The position numbers and the translations under genes were made by a program. A DNA stretch of 64,000 bases from Dolomedes plantarius. Its lineage: Eukaryota > Arthropoda > Arachnida > Araneae > Dolomedidae. This document shows, one piece after another, positions 49,965 to 61,089 of this stretch (positions within the stretch are counted from its first letter, which is position 1; each line of letters opens with the position of its first letter). The notes beneath the pieces were generated by a model. It saw nothing but the letters and a program-made list of their open reading frames with translations. It did no database searches and was not told the origin of the DNA. The stretch spans positions 107,412,322 to 107,476,321 of the forward strand of contig OU015496.1 of NCBI GenBank assembly GCA_907164885.2, read 5' to 3'.

Positions 49965-50037
49965 TTGGCGACAATTTGGCGACAAAAATTTTTTGACGCC
50001 AAATACTCGTCAAAAAAATTTTGTCGCCAACTTGTCG
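49965..50037. repeat. Inverted repeat (hairpin) of TTGGCGAC motifs
   Basis: TTGGCGACAATTTGGCGACA, AAAATTTTTTGACGCCAAA, a short centre, then TCAAAAAAATTTTGTCGCCA and ACTTGTCGCCAA. The two arms pair over about 33 bases with few mismatches. Confidence 0.85.
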
Positions 50038-50129
50038 CCAAAACAGGCCTACGCGGACATTTTACACTTAAAATAACAAATATACACAAAATATCAATAA
50101 CAACTCAAATATAAAAATAAATTCAAAAC

Positions 50130-50510
50130 AAACTTACCAATGGCAATAATAAACTTTCAAAAACATGTCACAAAACCACAACAGCTACTTTAAAACATAC
50201 ACTAATATATCTAAAAACGGCTGCATTAAAATTCAAAACCTAAACAGAAATGCTCAACCGCTACTTTAAAACACGCAAAAATATCTAAAAACAGCTGTAT
50301 TATACTTCAAAACCTCAGCAGAAATACTCAACCACTTATTTAAAACATACGCAAATATATCTAAAAACGGCTATATTAAAATTCAAAACCTAAACAGAAA
50401 TGCTCAACCGCTACATTAAAACATACGCAAATATATCAAAAAACGAAGACATTAAACTTCCTAAAACATTACAGAAATCCTAAACCGCTACTATGAAACG
50501 CCAACAAAAA
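50130..50510. repeat. Minisatellite, about 80 bp x 4-5
   Basis: Units share GCTACTTTAAAACATACGCA, AATATATCTAAAAACGGC, TTCAAAACCTAAACAGAAAT and GCTCAACC. The later units are more diverged. Confidence 0.9.
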
Positions 50511-50706
50511 TATCGAACACCAGTATATTAAACTTCCAAAAACACTACACAATACACAACACCTATTCAGGGTTGCAACAAAAAACAAATATCACGCCAA
50601 ATCGCATGGCTGCCAGACCAAACAAAAAAATCGCTAAAAATTAAAAAAATCGCCAAACATAAAAAAAATCGCCAAATTGAAAAAGGTGCGTGAAACACAT
50701 CTGTAC

Positions 50707-52118
50707 CAAAACCTCTATTTTTTTATAATTTCACATTGAGTTATTCTTGAATCTAACCATATATATTATTATCAATCATTTCGGCGGCCAAAAGTCCTTG
50801 ATGGCTTTTAAAGCGCAAACAAACAAGTCATTTTCCTTGTGCAGTCGCCATTCACGCACATTTTCTTAGAAGAAATGATTCCATACTCTTGAAAATATGC
50901 CACTGCACTCTCTTCGGTGCTAGGCAAATTCTAAATTCGAATCATTTTGCAGCAGAGTAAAGAAAACAGTATATTTCAACACGCTAAAGAACACTAACTG
51001 GCGTAGTCAAGGATTACACAGTAAATGTGATAAAATTTGCGGTTATTGGCGCAAAAGCTACCTTTTGGTGATAATATCGGGTTTGGCGAAAATGGTCTAC
51101 GGGATAATCCCAAAGTACCAAATTTATTACTGAAATCAACATGTAGTGGCTATCGATTGTGTGATCGTTTGCTATACTTTTCCAGGAACAGGACTTTGAA
51201 GGAGAAAATTTCAATTATTTCAGTAAGAAGCTGCATGAGTGGTGACATACTTTGGCGACTAATCAGTTATGTTGAGTTTTAACTTTACTTATTGTCAGTA
51301 AAAAACCATGAAATATGTTTAAATTATTAATGAGGCGTTACGATAAAACAATTAAATATCAGTTACAGTGACGAAGAAGAACTTAAGTATTCCAATTTTC
51401 CATCCTGAGCATTCCAATTTTCACTATGCGCGCAACTGCGCAGGTCGAAATATACAGATTTACTTTCGCCACACAGCATTTAAGCTCAGCAATCCTGCTG
51501 CTAAATCAGCACCAGTTTCGTTGATCCAGTGCTATAATCGTTCCACTGTGTTCGCGGGAAGCAACTTGCCCAAATTTTGCACATTTTTAACACTTGTTAT
51601 AACCGAGTTGGTATTTTGTAGTTCCGTTAATCTTTTTATAAATAAACTTAATTTTTAGTTTGAACGTTTCTTTCTTCAACAGTTCATCACATTACAAGCG
51701 TTTCTCAATTCTAATAAGTAACTCTCTGAGTGATAAGATAGTTTGGCGACTTATCAGTTTTGGCGAGTTCTATATTTCTAATAGTCAGGTATTAGCCCTC
51801 AAGTTTGTTTACCTAATAAACGAGGTATTACGATAAAACAACAAATAAATATGTGTTTACATACAATATGCAGAAAATAAAGATAAATAAGTGAAATCAA
51901 ATGTCACTGTTATTACTTGAATATAAGAGAAGATAGTGCTGTGCTCGATCTTAAAATGAACAATTTTTTTTTAAAAACGCTTCTAAGGATATTTTGTTTC
52001 AGGCTTAAAATTTCTATTCAAAACCATTTTTAAATCTCGCGAGTGAAATGCTGAACCAGCTTCACGCCTGGTCAAAATTATTAATAGCTATCTAATGGTT
52101 ATCTAATTATTACCATGT
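50707..52118. other. Non-coding stretch, no recognised gene
   Basis: A 96-residue frame at 51368-51658 has no recognisable family. The phrase GTTTGGCGACTTATCAGTT at about 51740 resembles TACTTTGGCGACTAATCAGT at about 51247 and the phrases in the hairpin element, so further relics are likely. Confidence 0.45.
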
Positions 52119-52565
52119 TTTTATTAACTTACTTTCTTGTTTGTGTGTTTGTGTATTTGTCAAGTACAAATCTTGCAATCGATTTTTAACTAACTTCCCG
52201 ACTAGATAGACATTTAAAACTTTTAGAATAGCTCAGAACACGATGATAATCTATTTTTTAATACTTTTAGCCATGTTTAAGCAGAATTAAATTAATTTTC
52301 CGCTATTTTCTGTTAATTTTGTTTTGTAGACTGGTGCAGCCATCTATTGGCCGGAACGGGAACGGAAAGTTATATGCAACTCAACTTCCAATTAACTTCA
52401 TTTGTTTTCAAGTTTATGGGATAATTCATCAAAAAAAATTTAAAAAAGTATTTATATACATAGAATAAAAGTATTTATTTACATAGAATTGTCAAGTTTA
52501 TATGATTCAACAGAAAAATTAAAAATATGGTATATAAAAAGTTCTTTTTATCTTGTAATTATTCT
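52119..52565 (+). repeat. Interspersed repeat R33, copy 2
   Basis: Same strand as 33763-34171. It has an extra duplicated TATTTATWTACATAGAAT phrase near 52450-52490. Confidence 0.85.
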
Positions 52566-54090
52566 CATTAACACTAATAGTACTTTTTGTGATTTTCTTA
52601 ACTTTCTTAGATTAATTCAAAAATTAAGGAGTAAAAGTTAATAAGTATGAAACTTGTATTTTGTTTAAACAGGAAAGTTAGGTTGTGTAAAACCAAATAG
52701 CTTTGATTCACTTCGATATTGATTTCCATTAACAACCTTACACGCAGTTAATACTTTTATTGAGTTTCTCACAAGTTTTAATCAGCAAAATTTTCTTTTA
52801 TCGAATATCTATATCTAATTCTATTCATAAGCACTTAATTTTTATCTTGGCGTGAGCAAACACTTTACGCCTGAAAAGAAAAATCTCTTCATAAAAATTA
52901 TTGACACTCTTCGAATGTCTTGCCAGGTGCATTTTATTCTAACGCATCCTTTTGATTTGTTACGTTTAATATAATAACGATAATAAGCTATCGAAAATTC
53001 GCGACTGATGAAGTATAAATTTCAGCAGTTCCCTTTGGAAGACGTTTAGTCGATATCAGAATAATTCTTTATTAAGAATTCTTTCCTAGCAGTCAATTAA
53101 TGAAATAAAATTCCAATGAAGTATAGGTGTCTAACCTCGTGAACAAACTTCTTTGGCAAGGTTTAAATTAAAATTTAATTTTATACAGATATAATACATA
53201 TGTAGTGAGTTTTCAGGTATAATTTAAGATTCTCTCCTGAAATTTTCTGACACTCTTTTATCGATTTTAGATTTTTAAAAAATCGATCTTGATATGACGT
53301 AAATAAATTCCAAATATTCCTTGACAGTTACGGTTCACGCAAAGATCCTTTAAGCTTTTAAAGAAATTTTTATAACAATTTTATTACTTTGAGATTCCAT
53401 AAGGTGGAATAAATTTTTTATTGGATGATTCCTTTTTGTTAATTGCATGCATCTCACTAACATTTATAAAATTTCCATTCGTACTTGTTTTAACTGTTTA
53501 AATAACATCGCGTAGTCTCGCTTTTAAACACTTCATAGGAATTCATTTGTCAATCTAATTTTCAAATTATAAAACAGTAAAAATATTTTAAATGCAGTTG
53601 AAATATAAATAAAAGTCGTTTGCCATTCCGAAACTAAAACATTAATTTTAGATGCCTTTAATTTATGCGGACTTTTTTTACGCCTGACAGAATAATGAGT
53701 TATTTGCGAATTGGAATTATAGTTGCTTGTGGTAGAAGATTTTGAATTTGGACTGTTAAATTACAAAAGTTATTTTTTCGTGAGCTTTAATTGGTATGAT
53801 GTCTGAGTAGTAAAAGCATTCATTAAAAGAGGAACCTCCATGGAAGGCATCTGCCCTGATGAAATTCTCCCATGTGCGTGTTTTGGCAATACATACAAAC
53901 GAAAACATCATTTCGATGTATTTTCCTATCAGGTGCTTTTCCTTTTTGTAAGTGGTAAACAACGAAACTTTAATCTATCTGGGTTTTTGTAAGTATCGTT
54001 CACAATTTGCATTAATGACGAAGAAATTGTCAATTAATTATGTAATTGTATACACGTCACGATAATTTTAAAGCAGGTTTACAAACGTCA
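52566..54090. other. AT-rich non-coding stretch
   Basis: No gene seen. The 68-residue minus-strand frame at 53756-53962 is not recognised. Confidence 0.5.
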
Positions 54091-54705
54091 TCTATATATT
54101 TACTTTGGTAAGCTGATTACATGTCTTCCGTGAATTTGTGTTTTGAGCAGTCTGTGAAAGAAAACTACTGCATCAATTTACTTCATTTTGGTCTTAAATG
54201 AAAGATTGTAATCTGTAGATTTGTGAATTTTTTTTTTGTAACAGCAAATTATAAAAATTAGCGGTAATTTACAGTTAAAATTTGTTTTCTGCGCATGCTC
54301 AGTGACATGTTTAAATCCGGCTTTAGATGCTCACTTAGCACGATGCCGCATACACACACTAATTTGTTTCTGATCATGCTCAGTGACATGTTTAAATCTG
54401 GCTTTAGATATGTACTAAGCACGAGGCAACCTAAACACGTTAATTCGTTTAATCCGAAGAATCTCTCTAGCTCTCTCTCGGCCATTTTTATTTTTAATAA
54501 TGTTTGTGAGATATAGAATTATACCTGACAGAAATTGTTTATTTCGCGCTGTTGAGTAACCATATTTTTTTTGCTGAGTTCAATAGTAATTATTTAAAGT
54601 GTATTTCTCTAATATTAGTATTATGATTTCCAACATTTTGGAAATGATGTGTTGAGCATAATTTGTGTATTAGTACATTTATTTACTATCCAGCCATTAT
54701 GACTT
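54091..54705 (+). mobile_element. Helitron, family 2, 3'-truncated copy
   Basis: Starts TCTATATATTTACTTTGG after A and matches 16121-16712 through GTGTATTAGTACATTTATTT. The final hairpin is eroded (CCAGCCATTATGACTTT) and no CTAG follows. Confidence 0.75.
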
Positions 54706-55444
54706 TAAAAGACTTAACATCAACTTTTACAACTTTAAAAGACTTAACATCACTTACTCAACATCTTGCACTTACTCTCCATATTTAAAATGGAGAACTG
54801 CATAAAATGGCCTCCCTACATTTTCGATGTGGGATTTTGGTGTTTGATGCGTGTATTCGGTATTGCGGGACGAATGCCTCTTCTAAATATAACTAGAGGA
54901 CTTCGTGGTAATATGTTACAACCTTTTTTTAGTCAGAGAAAAGAATCTTATTGCTTAAAATTAACTGTAAAATAGTGTCAATACTTAACTAGTAAATATA
55001 CTACGAAACCGTAAAAAAATACAGCTTAAATAGTCCCCGTATCTATTCATAGATTCATAAAAAATGATCGAAATACATTCTATTTACTTCGCTTGAAGAT
55101 AGTTAACAGCGCACGCCATATGGAAGAAAGGAGGTGGAGTATGAAAGAATATAGGGCTCAGCCAGTCCCGGGAGGAGATATTATTGCTCCTTCCCATTTT
55201 TGGAAATTAAAACAACGAAATCAGTTGAACAAAATAATTCAAGCGTTGTAAAATTGAATATCAGTTTAGAGGGTCTTCTGTTTGTCATTAACATATGCCA
55301 AAAAGTTGGTTATGCTTGCACAACTAAACACAGTAGAAGTAATATATGCAATTTTCTGTTATGTCAAATAAAAAAATGAAACTCATTTTCATGCACTGTT
55401 AAAAAAAAACTGAAAAATGAATGTAAAAGCATTGCCCATTTAGC
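54706..55444. other. Non-coding stretch
   Basis: No family recognised. The tandem phrase ACAACTTTAAAAGACTTAAC occurs at 54700-54750. Confidence 0.5.
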
Positions 55445-56166
55445 CCAGTCAACATAGGTTTTATGGCTAAAAAAATATGAAAGTTTTGAATATTAGTGGA
55501 GATGTTTGTTTTGGCATACTGTTGAACATACTAAAAGTACCCACCGATCAGACTTGAGCTTTCGCCGCCATCTTGGAAAATGTGTAGAATTTTTTGGTTT
55601 TTTGCAAGTAACTTCAGAAATATTGATTTTATATAAAAAAATTGAATGCAAAAATTGAAGAGCATTAAATTATGAACAAAACATTATTTACATTTTTTTT
55701 ATAAGTCTAACACGAACAAAGATAATTGACTTTGAAAATAGCGAACAATGAAGCGTAGGACGCGGATGCGCGGGTCATCCCCATCGCGATGGGGGAATGA
55801 CCCGCGTATGTGCCCCAAAAGTCGTGCACACTCACGTTTGTCAAACCTCTGCATATCAAAGCTCGAGATAAAGTTGCAGCAACATCCAATCCATCGTTAT
55901 CAGGTTGTATTGTGAGGCTTGGTGGATTCTATCTTTTTATGTCATACTTAGGCTGCATTGGGTACATAATGGCTGGAAGTGGGTAAAAATAAATACTAAA
56001 TTTGATGTATGCAACTACGTCAGTAAAAATAAAAATGTTTCCTTGCCATGCAAACGCTAGAGAAATCCTAGATTATTTATTTACCGAAACATCTGTAGCA
56101 AAAATAATTTTTGACGCCATGGACATATCTGATTTCTAAAGCAGTAATCTCCATGAGTTGTTGGAA
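55445..56166 (+). repeat. Left long inverted repeat
   Basis: Contains WLKKYESFEY, then HTVEHTKSTHRSDLSFRRHL in the plus frame, and near its inner end KIIFDAMDISDF followed by a frameshift and NLHELLEDF. These are the same protein pieces as the right arm in opposite orientation, with more damage. Confidence 0.85.
55600..55745 (+). repeat. Subrepeat, also at 56178-56330 and inverted at 58840-58990
   Basis: TTTTTGCAAGTAACTT, TTGAAGAGCATTAAATTATG and TCTAACACGAACAAAGATAA recur in the three places. It could be intronic or untranslated sequence of the carried gene. Confidence 0.8.
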
Positions 56167-56634
56167 GATTTTGAAGGCCTTTTTTGTGTTTTTGCAAATA
56201 ACTTGGGAAATATTAACTTTATGTAAAAAAAAGTTTTATACAAAAATTAAAGAACATTAAATTGTGTACAAAAATATTAAGTACATTTTGTCGTAACCCT
56301 AACATGAACCAAAATATTGACTATTAAATGCGGGTTGATTATGAATGTAGGGTCTAAGTCTCGTTGCAGGCGCTTTCCTTGGAATTATCTCCTCTCTCTC
56401 ATTTGGGCAATCTTTAAACACAAGAAAATAGACTAATGTTTTTTGGTATGTAGATAAGTGATCATTTTTAATTTTATGAAGGAATGTAATAAACTTGGAT
56501 TTATTCAGTACCATATTTTCATTGTATTTAATTTTTTAAGCTTACCTATTTTATGGTTGTCGTGCTTTTTTCGGTACGGGATTGTACGCGTTGTCAGTCT
56601 TGAAAAGATCGTCTATGGGTCAGCTAGCACCACC

Positions 56635-58410
56635 TCATTCATCAATTCCTTTTATTGGATCCTCATGATCTACAGTGCAATAACTGCAATGGGGTGATTC
56701 ATTGTGACATACCCCATTACAGTTATTGAAGGCCGTTGTGCAGTTGATGCTTTTTTTCCGACACACACATCTTTCTCCCCAGTCAGTCTTACAGTTATAA
56801 AACATCATGCTTAAACCTGAAACGGGAGCCACTGCATCCATAGTTGTGATGGACACGAGGGTTTTCATTTGACATTTCCAGCCTACACTTCAGGATTCTA
56901 CTTATTCCCAAACCACTTTTGCATTTGGGGATACAACCGAAAGGAATGTCGCAAGGCTGTCTCTTCAGTTGAGGGAAGAAACGAAATATATCTTTTATTT
57001 TAGATACAAATTTTGCCAAGCATTTGTACCTAAACTTATTAAGGGACTTTTCACTGGGATGTGATCCATACCAGATCAGGAAAAAGCATTCTCCTGTTTA
57101 AGCAGAATCATTATGCGATGAGTTGTATTTATTAACTACTGTCACGTCGTGTTCCATATCTTTACTTTGGAACATTTTTACACAATTTTTTTTCCCTTTG
57201 TTGAATGCTGCAGTAGTATCGCATCCACTGAACGCATGGAGAAAAATGATACTTTGGTATGTCCCGATGATTGCATTTTATTTGACGAATGTATTTTGTT
57301 TCTTTACTTTCCCTTTGCATGCTTTGACAAGAAAAATGTCTTTTCTGTAGGAGTGAGAGCTGTTAATAGAACCAGGTGGTCAAAATCTTCCCCGATGATT
57401 ACAATGATGTTGTTACCAGAACATGCTTCATTAATTGCAGTATTTACAATGAGAATGTCGGCTTCGTCATTACATTGTCGGAATAGAATCCCACTGTGTT
57501 CCAGCTCAGCTGATAGCATGCTGATCAGTTTGCTCTTGTTGTTTTCATTTGAAAGGAACTGTTATTGTTGAACAGTAACTCGCATGTTTTCATCAAAACT
57601 TATGTCACAATAGACCGTAGATTTTCTTATTATTGGTACTTTGTTATAATTGGTACTTTGTTATTGGTACTTCTTATTACTTTGTTATTGGTGTTGGATT
57701 AGCCATTAAAATCGACTATAAAGCTGGTCCCATAATGCTTTTTTATATAGTTAACTTAATTTGTGTAAACCTCCGAAAAAGTTAATTATGTTCCCCATTT
57801 GACATGGTGTAGGAGAAAACCACTGTCCACAATGTTGACGCAGTTCAGGAGGTTAAGGCCTTTGTTTGAAACTTCAAAAACGTCGTACCTAGCCAATGTC
57901 GTTGTGTCTAGCATGCCAGCTTCATTAAACAGAGCAAATGTAAAAGGAGCTAACTCATATTCTAAATAAAATGTTACTCGTTTCTTCGTCGTTTTGTTTA
58001 ACAACCTCTATCCGGGGGCTTGGGGTGCCTTGAGTGGATTGCAGATCTGTATTGTATATCCGGCATCCTCGGGCCCTACATGAATGCAAAATGGAACCGA
58101 ACCTGGGAAATTCACCCTCGGCTGCGAGTACGGGTATTGCTACGTAGCTTCCGGTTGTCAGTTTAATCAAGGCGTATGATCACTAGCTTGGGTCGCTGTA
58201 ATTTATGAATACTTAACAATCTCTATCATCTGGATAAGCAACAACGGGTTTACAAATGTATTGAAACCGTTTACTTTCACCGCACAATTGACGGTGATCA
58301 AGCTTTAATAAGCTTTACCATTTCAAAGTACTGAACCCAAAGGATGCTATTGGGTCATTCTCTTTCAACTGCTTAGAAGTCTTCCTCATTTTAATCTCGA
58401 TGTCTCATAT
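56635..58410 (-). pseudogene. FEN1/PIN-like nuclease-type protein, decayed
   Basis: Pieces in three frames, in order from the 5' side: LEYELAPFTFALFNEAGML (about 57965-57905); NIVDSGFLLHHVKW; TFSEVYTN then VNYIKKHYGTSFIVDFNG; ADILIVNTAI in the context CNDEADIL (57470-57435); VIIGEDFDHLVLLTAL; FLHAFSGCDTTAAFNKGKK (about 57250-57190). It closes with a cysteine-rich tail: FYNCKTDWGERCVCRKK, CTTAFNNCNGVCHNE. The order Asp / FDG-like / EAD / GEDxD / GCDT plus a basic loop parallels the metal-binding acids of FEN1/XPG nucleases. I know this layout from uncharacterised repeat-associated invertebrate proteins, so the nuclease role is inference. Frameshifts and stops make this copy inactive. Confidence 0.65.
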
Positions 58411-58620
58411 ATGAGTATGTCCGTATATGGTTTCTAGTGATAGTAGTTCAGTAGCAAAATCTCTAAACAACTCATGGAGATTGCTTTTGAAATCGGATAT
58501 ATCCATGGCGTCAAAATTTAATTTTGCTAAAGCTGTTTGGGTAAATAAATAAGCTAGGATTTTTCTAGCGTATGCATGGCCCGGCAGCACTTTTTCTACT
58601 GACGTAGTTGCATACATCAA
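58405..58620 (-). pseudogene. N-terminal region piece of the same protein
   Basis: Reads AYARKILAYLFTQTALAKLN, FDAMDISDFKSNLHELFRDF and LLSLETIYGHTHI before a stop. Downstream, past the stop, QLKENDPIASFGFSTLKW reads on in the same frame, so the stop is probably a late mutation. It overlaps the inner end of the right inverted repeat. Confidence 0.6.
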
Positions 58621-59144
58621 ATTTAGTATTTATTTTTACCCACTTCCAGCCATTATGTACCCAATGCAGCCTAAGTATGACATAAAAAGATAGAATCCAC
58701 CAAACCTCATAATACAACCTGATAACAATGGACTGGATGTTGCTGCAACTTTATCTCGAGGTTTGATATGCAGAGGTTTGACACACGTGAGTGTGCAAGA
58801 CTTTTGGCGCATCCTTGTCCTACGCGTGATTGTTCGCTATTTTCAAAGTCAATTATCTTTGTTCGTGTTAGACTTATACAAAAATGTAAATAATGTTTTT
58901 GTTCATAATTTAATGCTCTTGAATTTTTGTACTCGATTTTTTTACATAAAATCAATATTCCTGAAGTTCCTTGCAAAAAACCAAAAAGGTCTACACATTT
59001 TCCAAGATGGCGGCGAAAGCTCAAGTCTGATCGGTGGGGAATTTTAGTATGTTCAACAGTATGCCGAAACAAACATCTCCACCAGTTTTCAAAACTTTCA
59101 TATTTTTTTAGCCATTCGTCAAAATCGGGTCTATTTTGACTGGG
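58437..59144 (-). repeat. Right long inverted repeat
   Basis: Mirror of 55445-56166. Carries a minus-strand frame with DEWLKKYESFENWWRCLFRH and EHTKIPHRSDLSFRRHLGKC that is better kept than in the left arm, so the right arm is taken as the original 5' part of the gene. Confidence 0.85.
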
Positions 59145-59581
59145 GAAATTAGAATACCGGTTCTTCACCGTAAAATTTTACGGTTAGAATGTGATAAAGC
59201 AATCCAAATTGCATCTTCCTTTACCATAACAAGGACGAAATCTAGGTCGGGATCTACCTGTACACTGGAGTTGTACATTTTTGCTTTTAAATCTGCCTCT
59301 TTGACATGTTTTATGCATTTTGTGATCTTCCTTTGCCATTTGATCTCAAAATTAATTCATAGTTCATGATCAAAATGTTGCATTTACTTCGCCTATAAAG
59401 CATGTGACCTTGAAGTTTGCAAAAAAGTTTGGCAGAATACAGTGTCAAAACTTGAAGGTGGGATAATTAGTGGCGGTGTTAATTATAATTCGCACCGCCA
59501 CTCTACATTGGAAGCTAAGAAATGAAATATATTACTTAAAATAATTCAAGCATTGGGATATTAAATGTTATTACAAATTTG

Positions 59582-59905
59582 GCCCGATATAGCTTTGTTG
59601 TAGCGCGTCGCGCTTGGAACTGTGGGTGCTCGGTTCGAATCGCGACGAGCGCCGTTAAATACATTCGTATCTAGGCTGGATATGGGCACGTTGAATCCGT
59701 AGACCGGGAAGTCCTTCTATGAGGTCAGTGGGTGGGAGAAGCTTCCCAAATGTCGCCCCTGTAGGAGCTCGGTCCATATTGAGGTGTCACCTGGCAGAAT
59801 CGGGCGCAACTTTGTGGTGCCATTGTAAACTGGAGCTGCACCCCTCAGACAGCAAGCATCTAATGGAACTGGTCTGGAATGCCGAGGGGCATAAGTAACA
59901 ACAGC
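59582..59905 (+). repeat. tRNA-derived SINE-B, near complete copy
   Basis: Box B is GGTTCGAATCGCG, better kept than at 46569. The body shares GATATGGGCACGTTGAATCC, CTATGAGGTCAG and AAACTGGAGCTGCACCCCTC with the other copy. Confidence 0.88.
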
Positions 59906-60283
59906 AGAAATTCAATTGTTTTTCATTAAACTACCCCCTAGAAGTAATTTTACCTGTCCCACTGACGGAATTGCTTAACTCTTTGAGGGGCGCCGTTTGC
60001 CCAGTGCAAACGCCAAAACTAGCCTTTTTTTTTCACTTGCATTCGATGTATTCTACTTAAATGAGCAGAAAAATGGCTAATACTGTCATATGTTATCAGT
60101 TTAACCCGCGAGCACCCGCGCCCAATTTTAAACATGAGACCTTGCACCGGGTGTCTCATACCCTAGTTCATTTCTGCTATTTAAATATCAATTAATATTG
60201 TTTAGATACAACTTTTACGCAACTAAAGAACATAAAATCATGAATTAAAGATTTTTAGTGAATTTTAATAATACTCACATTTT

Positions 60284-60375
60284 TCATAGACAATTTTTAC
60301 AAACTACATACTGATGTTCAACACAGAGACATTTTTCCCATTTTTGGCACATAAACTTTGTTTTTCTGCCCTTCT
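60284..60375 (-). pseudogene. piggyBac transposase, C-terminal cysteine-rich end
   Basis: Reads KKGRKTKFMCQKWEKCLCVE then HQYVVCKNCL and a stop. The spacing of the cysteines (CxxxxxxCxC...CxxC) matches the zinc-binding tail of piggyBac transposases that recognises the element ends. It is the true 3' end of the gene at 62235-62660. Confidence 0.8.
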
Positions 60376-60392
60376 TACTTGGGCAAATTTAA

Positions 60393-61000
60393 GGGGTCTC
60401 ACGACCCTTAAATGTTCAAAAATGCGATTTTGTGAAAAAATATATGTTATAGCCAGAACAATTTTGTACATTTAAAAAAAATCGCATTAAAATACACCTC
60501 TTAGGTCAAGAGATATGATTAAAAATGTAAAAGCCACTTTTGAGATTTTCCTGTTCTGACGTCAGCTGTTTGTGTCAACATTGATTTAAAGGTCCAGGTC
60601 ATAGTGGATGTTTACGCAGCTGCGTTTTTTGCTGATTGTATAATTCGTACAGTTGCGGGTGAATACGTTTTAGCTATGTTTTAGCCTCACTATTTTATTT
60701 TTAGTCTGTGCAAAGTAGGAAGACTGCTCCTCAACTTAATGTTTTTCAATCGCAGTTGAAGCTTCGTTGTGCCATGTGTTTGATTGACTGCGTTGTGTTC
60801 TCTATTATTTTAAAGCGAAGGTGCTAATTTACGTGCAATTTATTATTATTTATTTTATTAATTAGATTATTACTTCATTTTCTAATAATACATCATTATG
60901 GCTGAAAAGAAACGCCCTTCTGGAAAGCTGTACCTCAAACTTGTACCTCATTAGTCAAATGGCTACTTAACAAATTCTACTTATCGCCGTAGCAAGAAAA
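60393..61000 (+). mobile_element. TTAA-type element, one end recognised
   Basis: Starts GGGGTCTCACGACCCTTAAA right after TTAA (60389-60392), like 35508. The interior differs: a leader and an ATG at 60898 with MAEKKRPSGKLYLKL before a stop. That opening resembles zinc-finger/hAT-type transposon proteins, but only weakly. The other end was not found, so the element is truncated or rearranged. Confidence 0.5.
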
Positions 61001-61089
61001 AGCGCTAATAACAATTACATAACAAAATGCAGACCACGAAAAATATCAAAACAAATTGACAAGCAACCAAGACAAGCCGCCAGAGGCGA

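Larger units (their letters stand above)
49939..50706. mobile_element. Non-autonomous element with foldback head and internal minisatellite
   Basis: Inverted ends of about 24 bp (GGAACAGATGTATTACACGC left; GGTACAGATGTGTTTCACGC from the right). Just inside the left end lies a large hairpin; the centre is a minisatellite. The right part repeats AAAATCGCCAAA. No coding. Target duplication not resolved. Confidence 0.75.
55445..59144 (-). mobile_element. Element with about 700-bp inverted repeats and a nuclease-like gene
   Basis: Outer ends begin CCCAGTCAACATAG on the left and CCCAGTCAAAATAG from the right. The two arms (55445-56166 and 58437-59144) match throughout. The part between holds a decayed minus-strand gene resembling FEN1/PIN-type nucleases. 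A segment of the left arm (55600-55745) recurs as a direct repeat at 56178-56330. Flanks TTAG and AAATTAG do not give a clear target duplication. Alternative: two inverted copies of one gene, the left one truncated. Confidence 0.7.
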
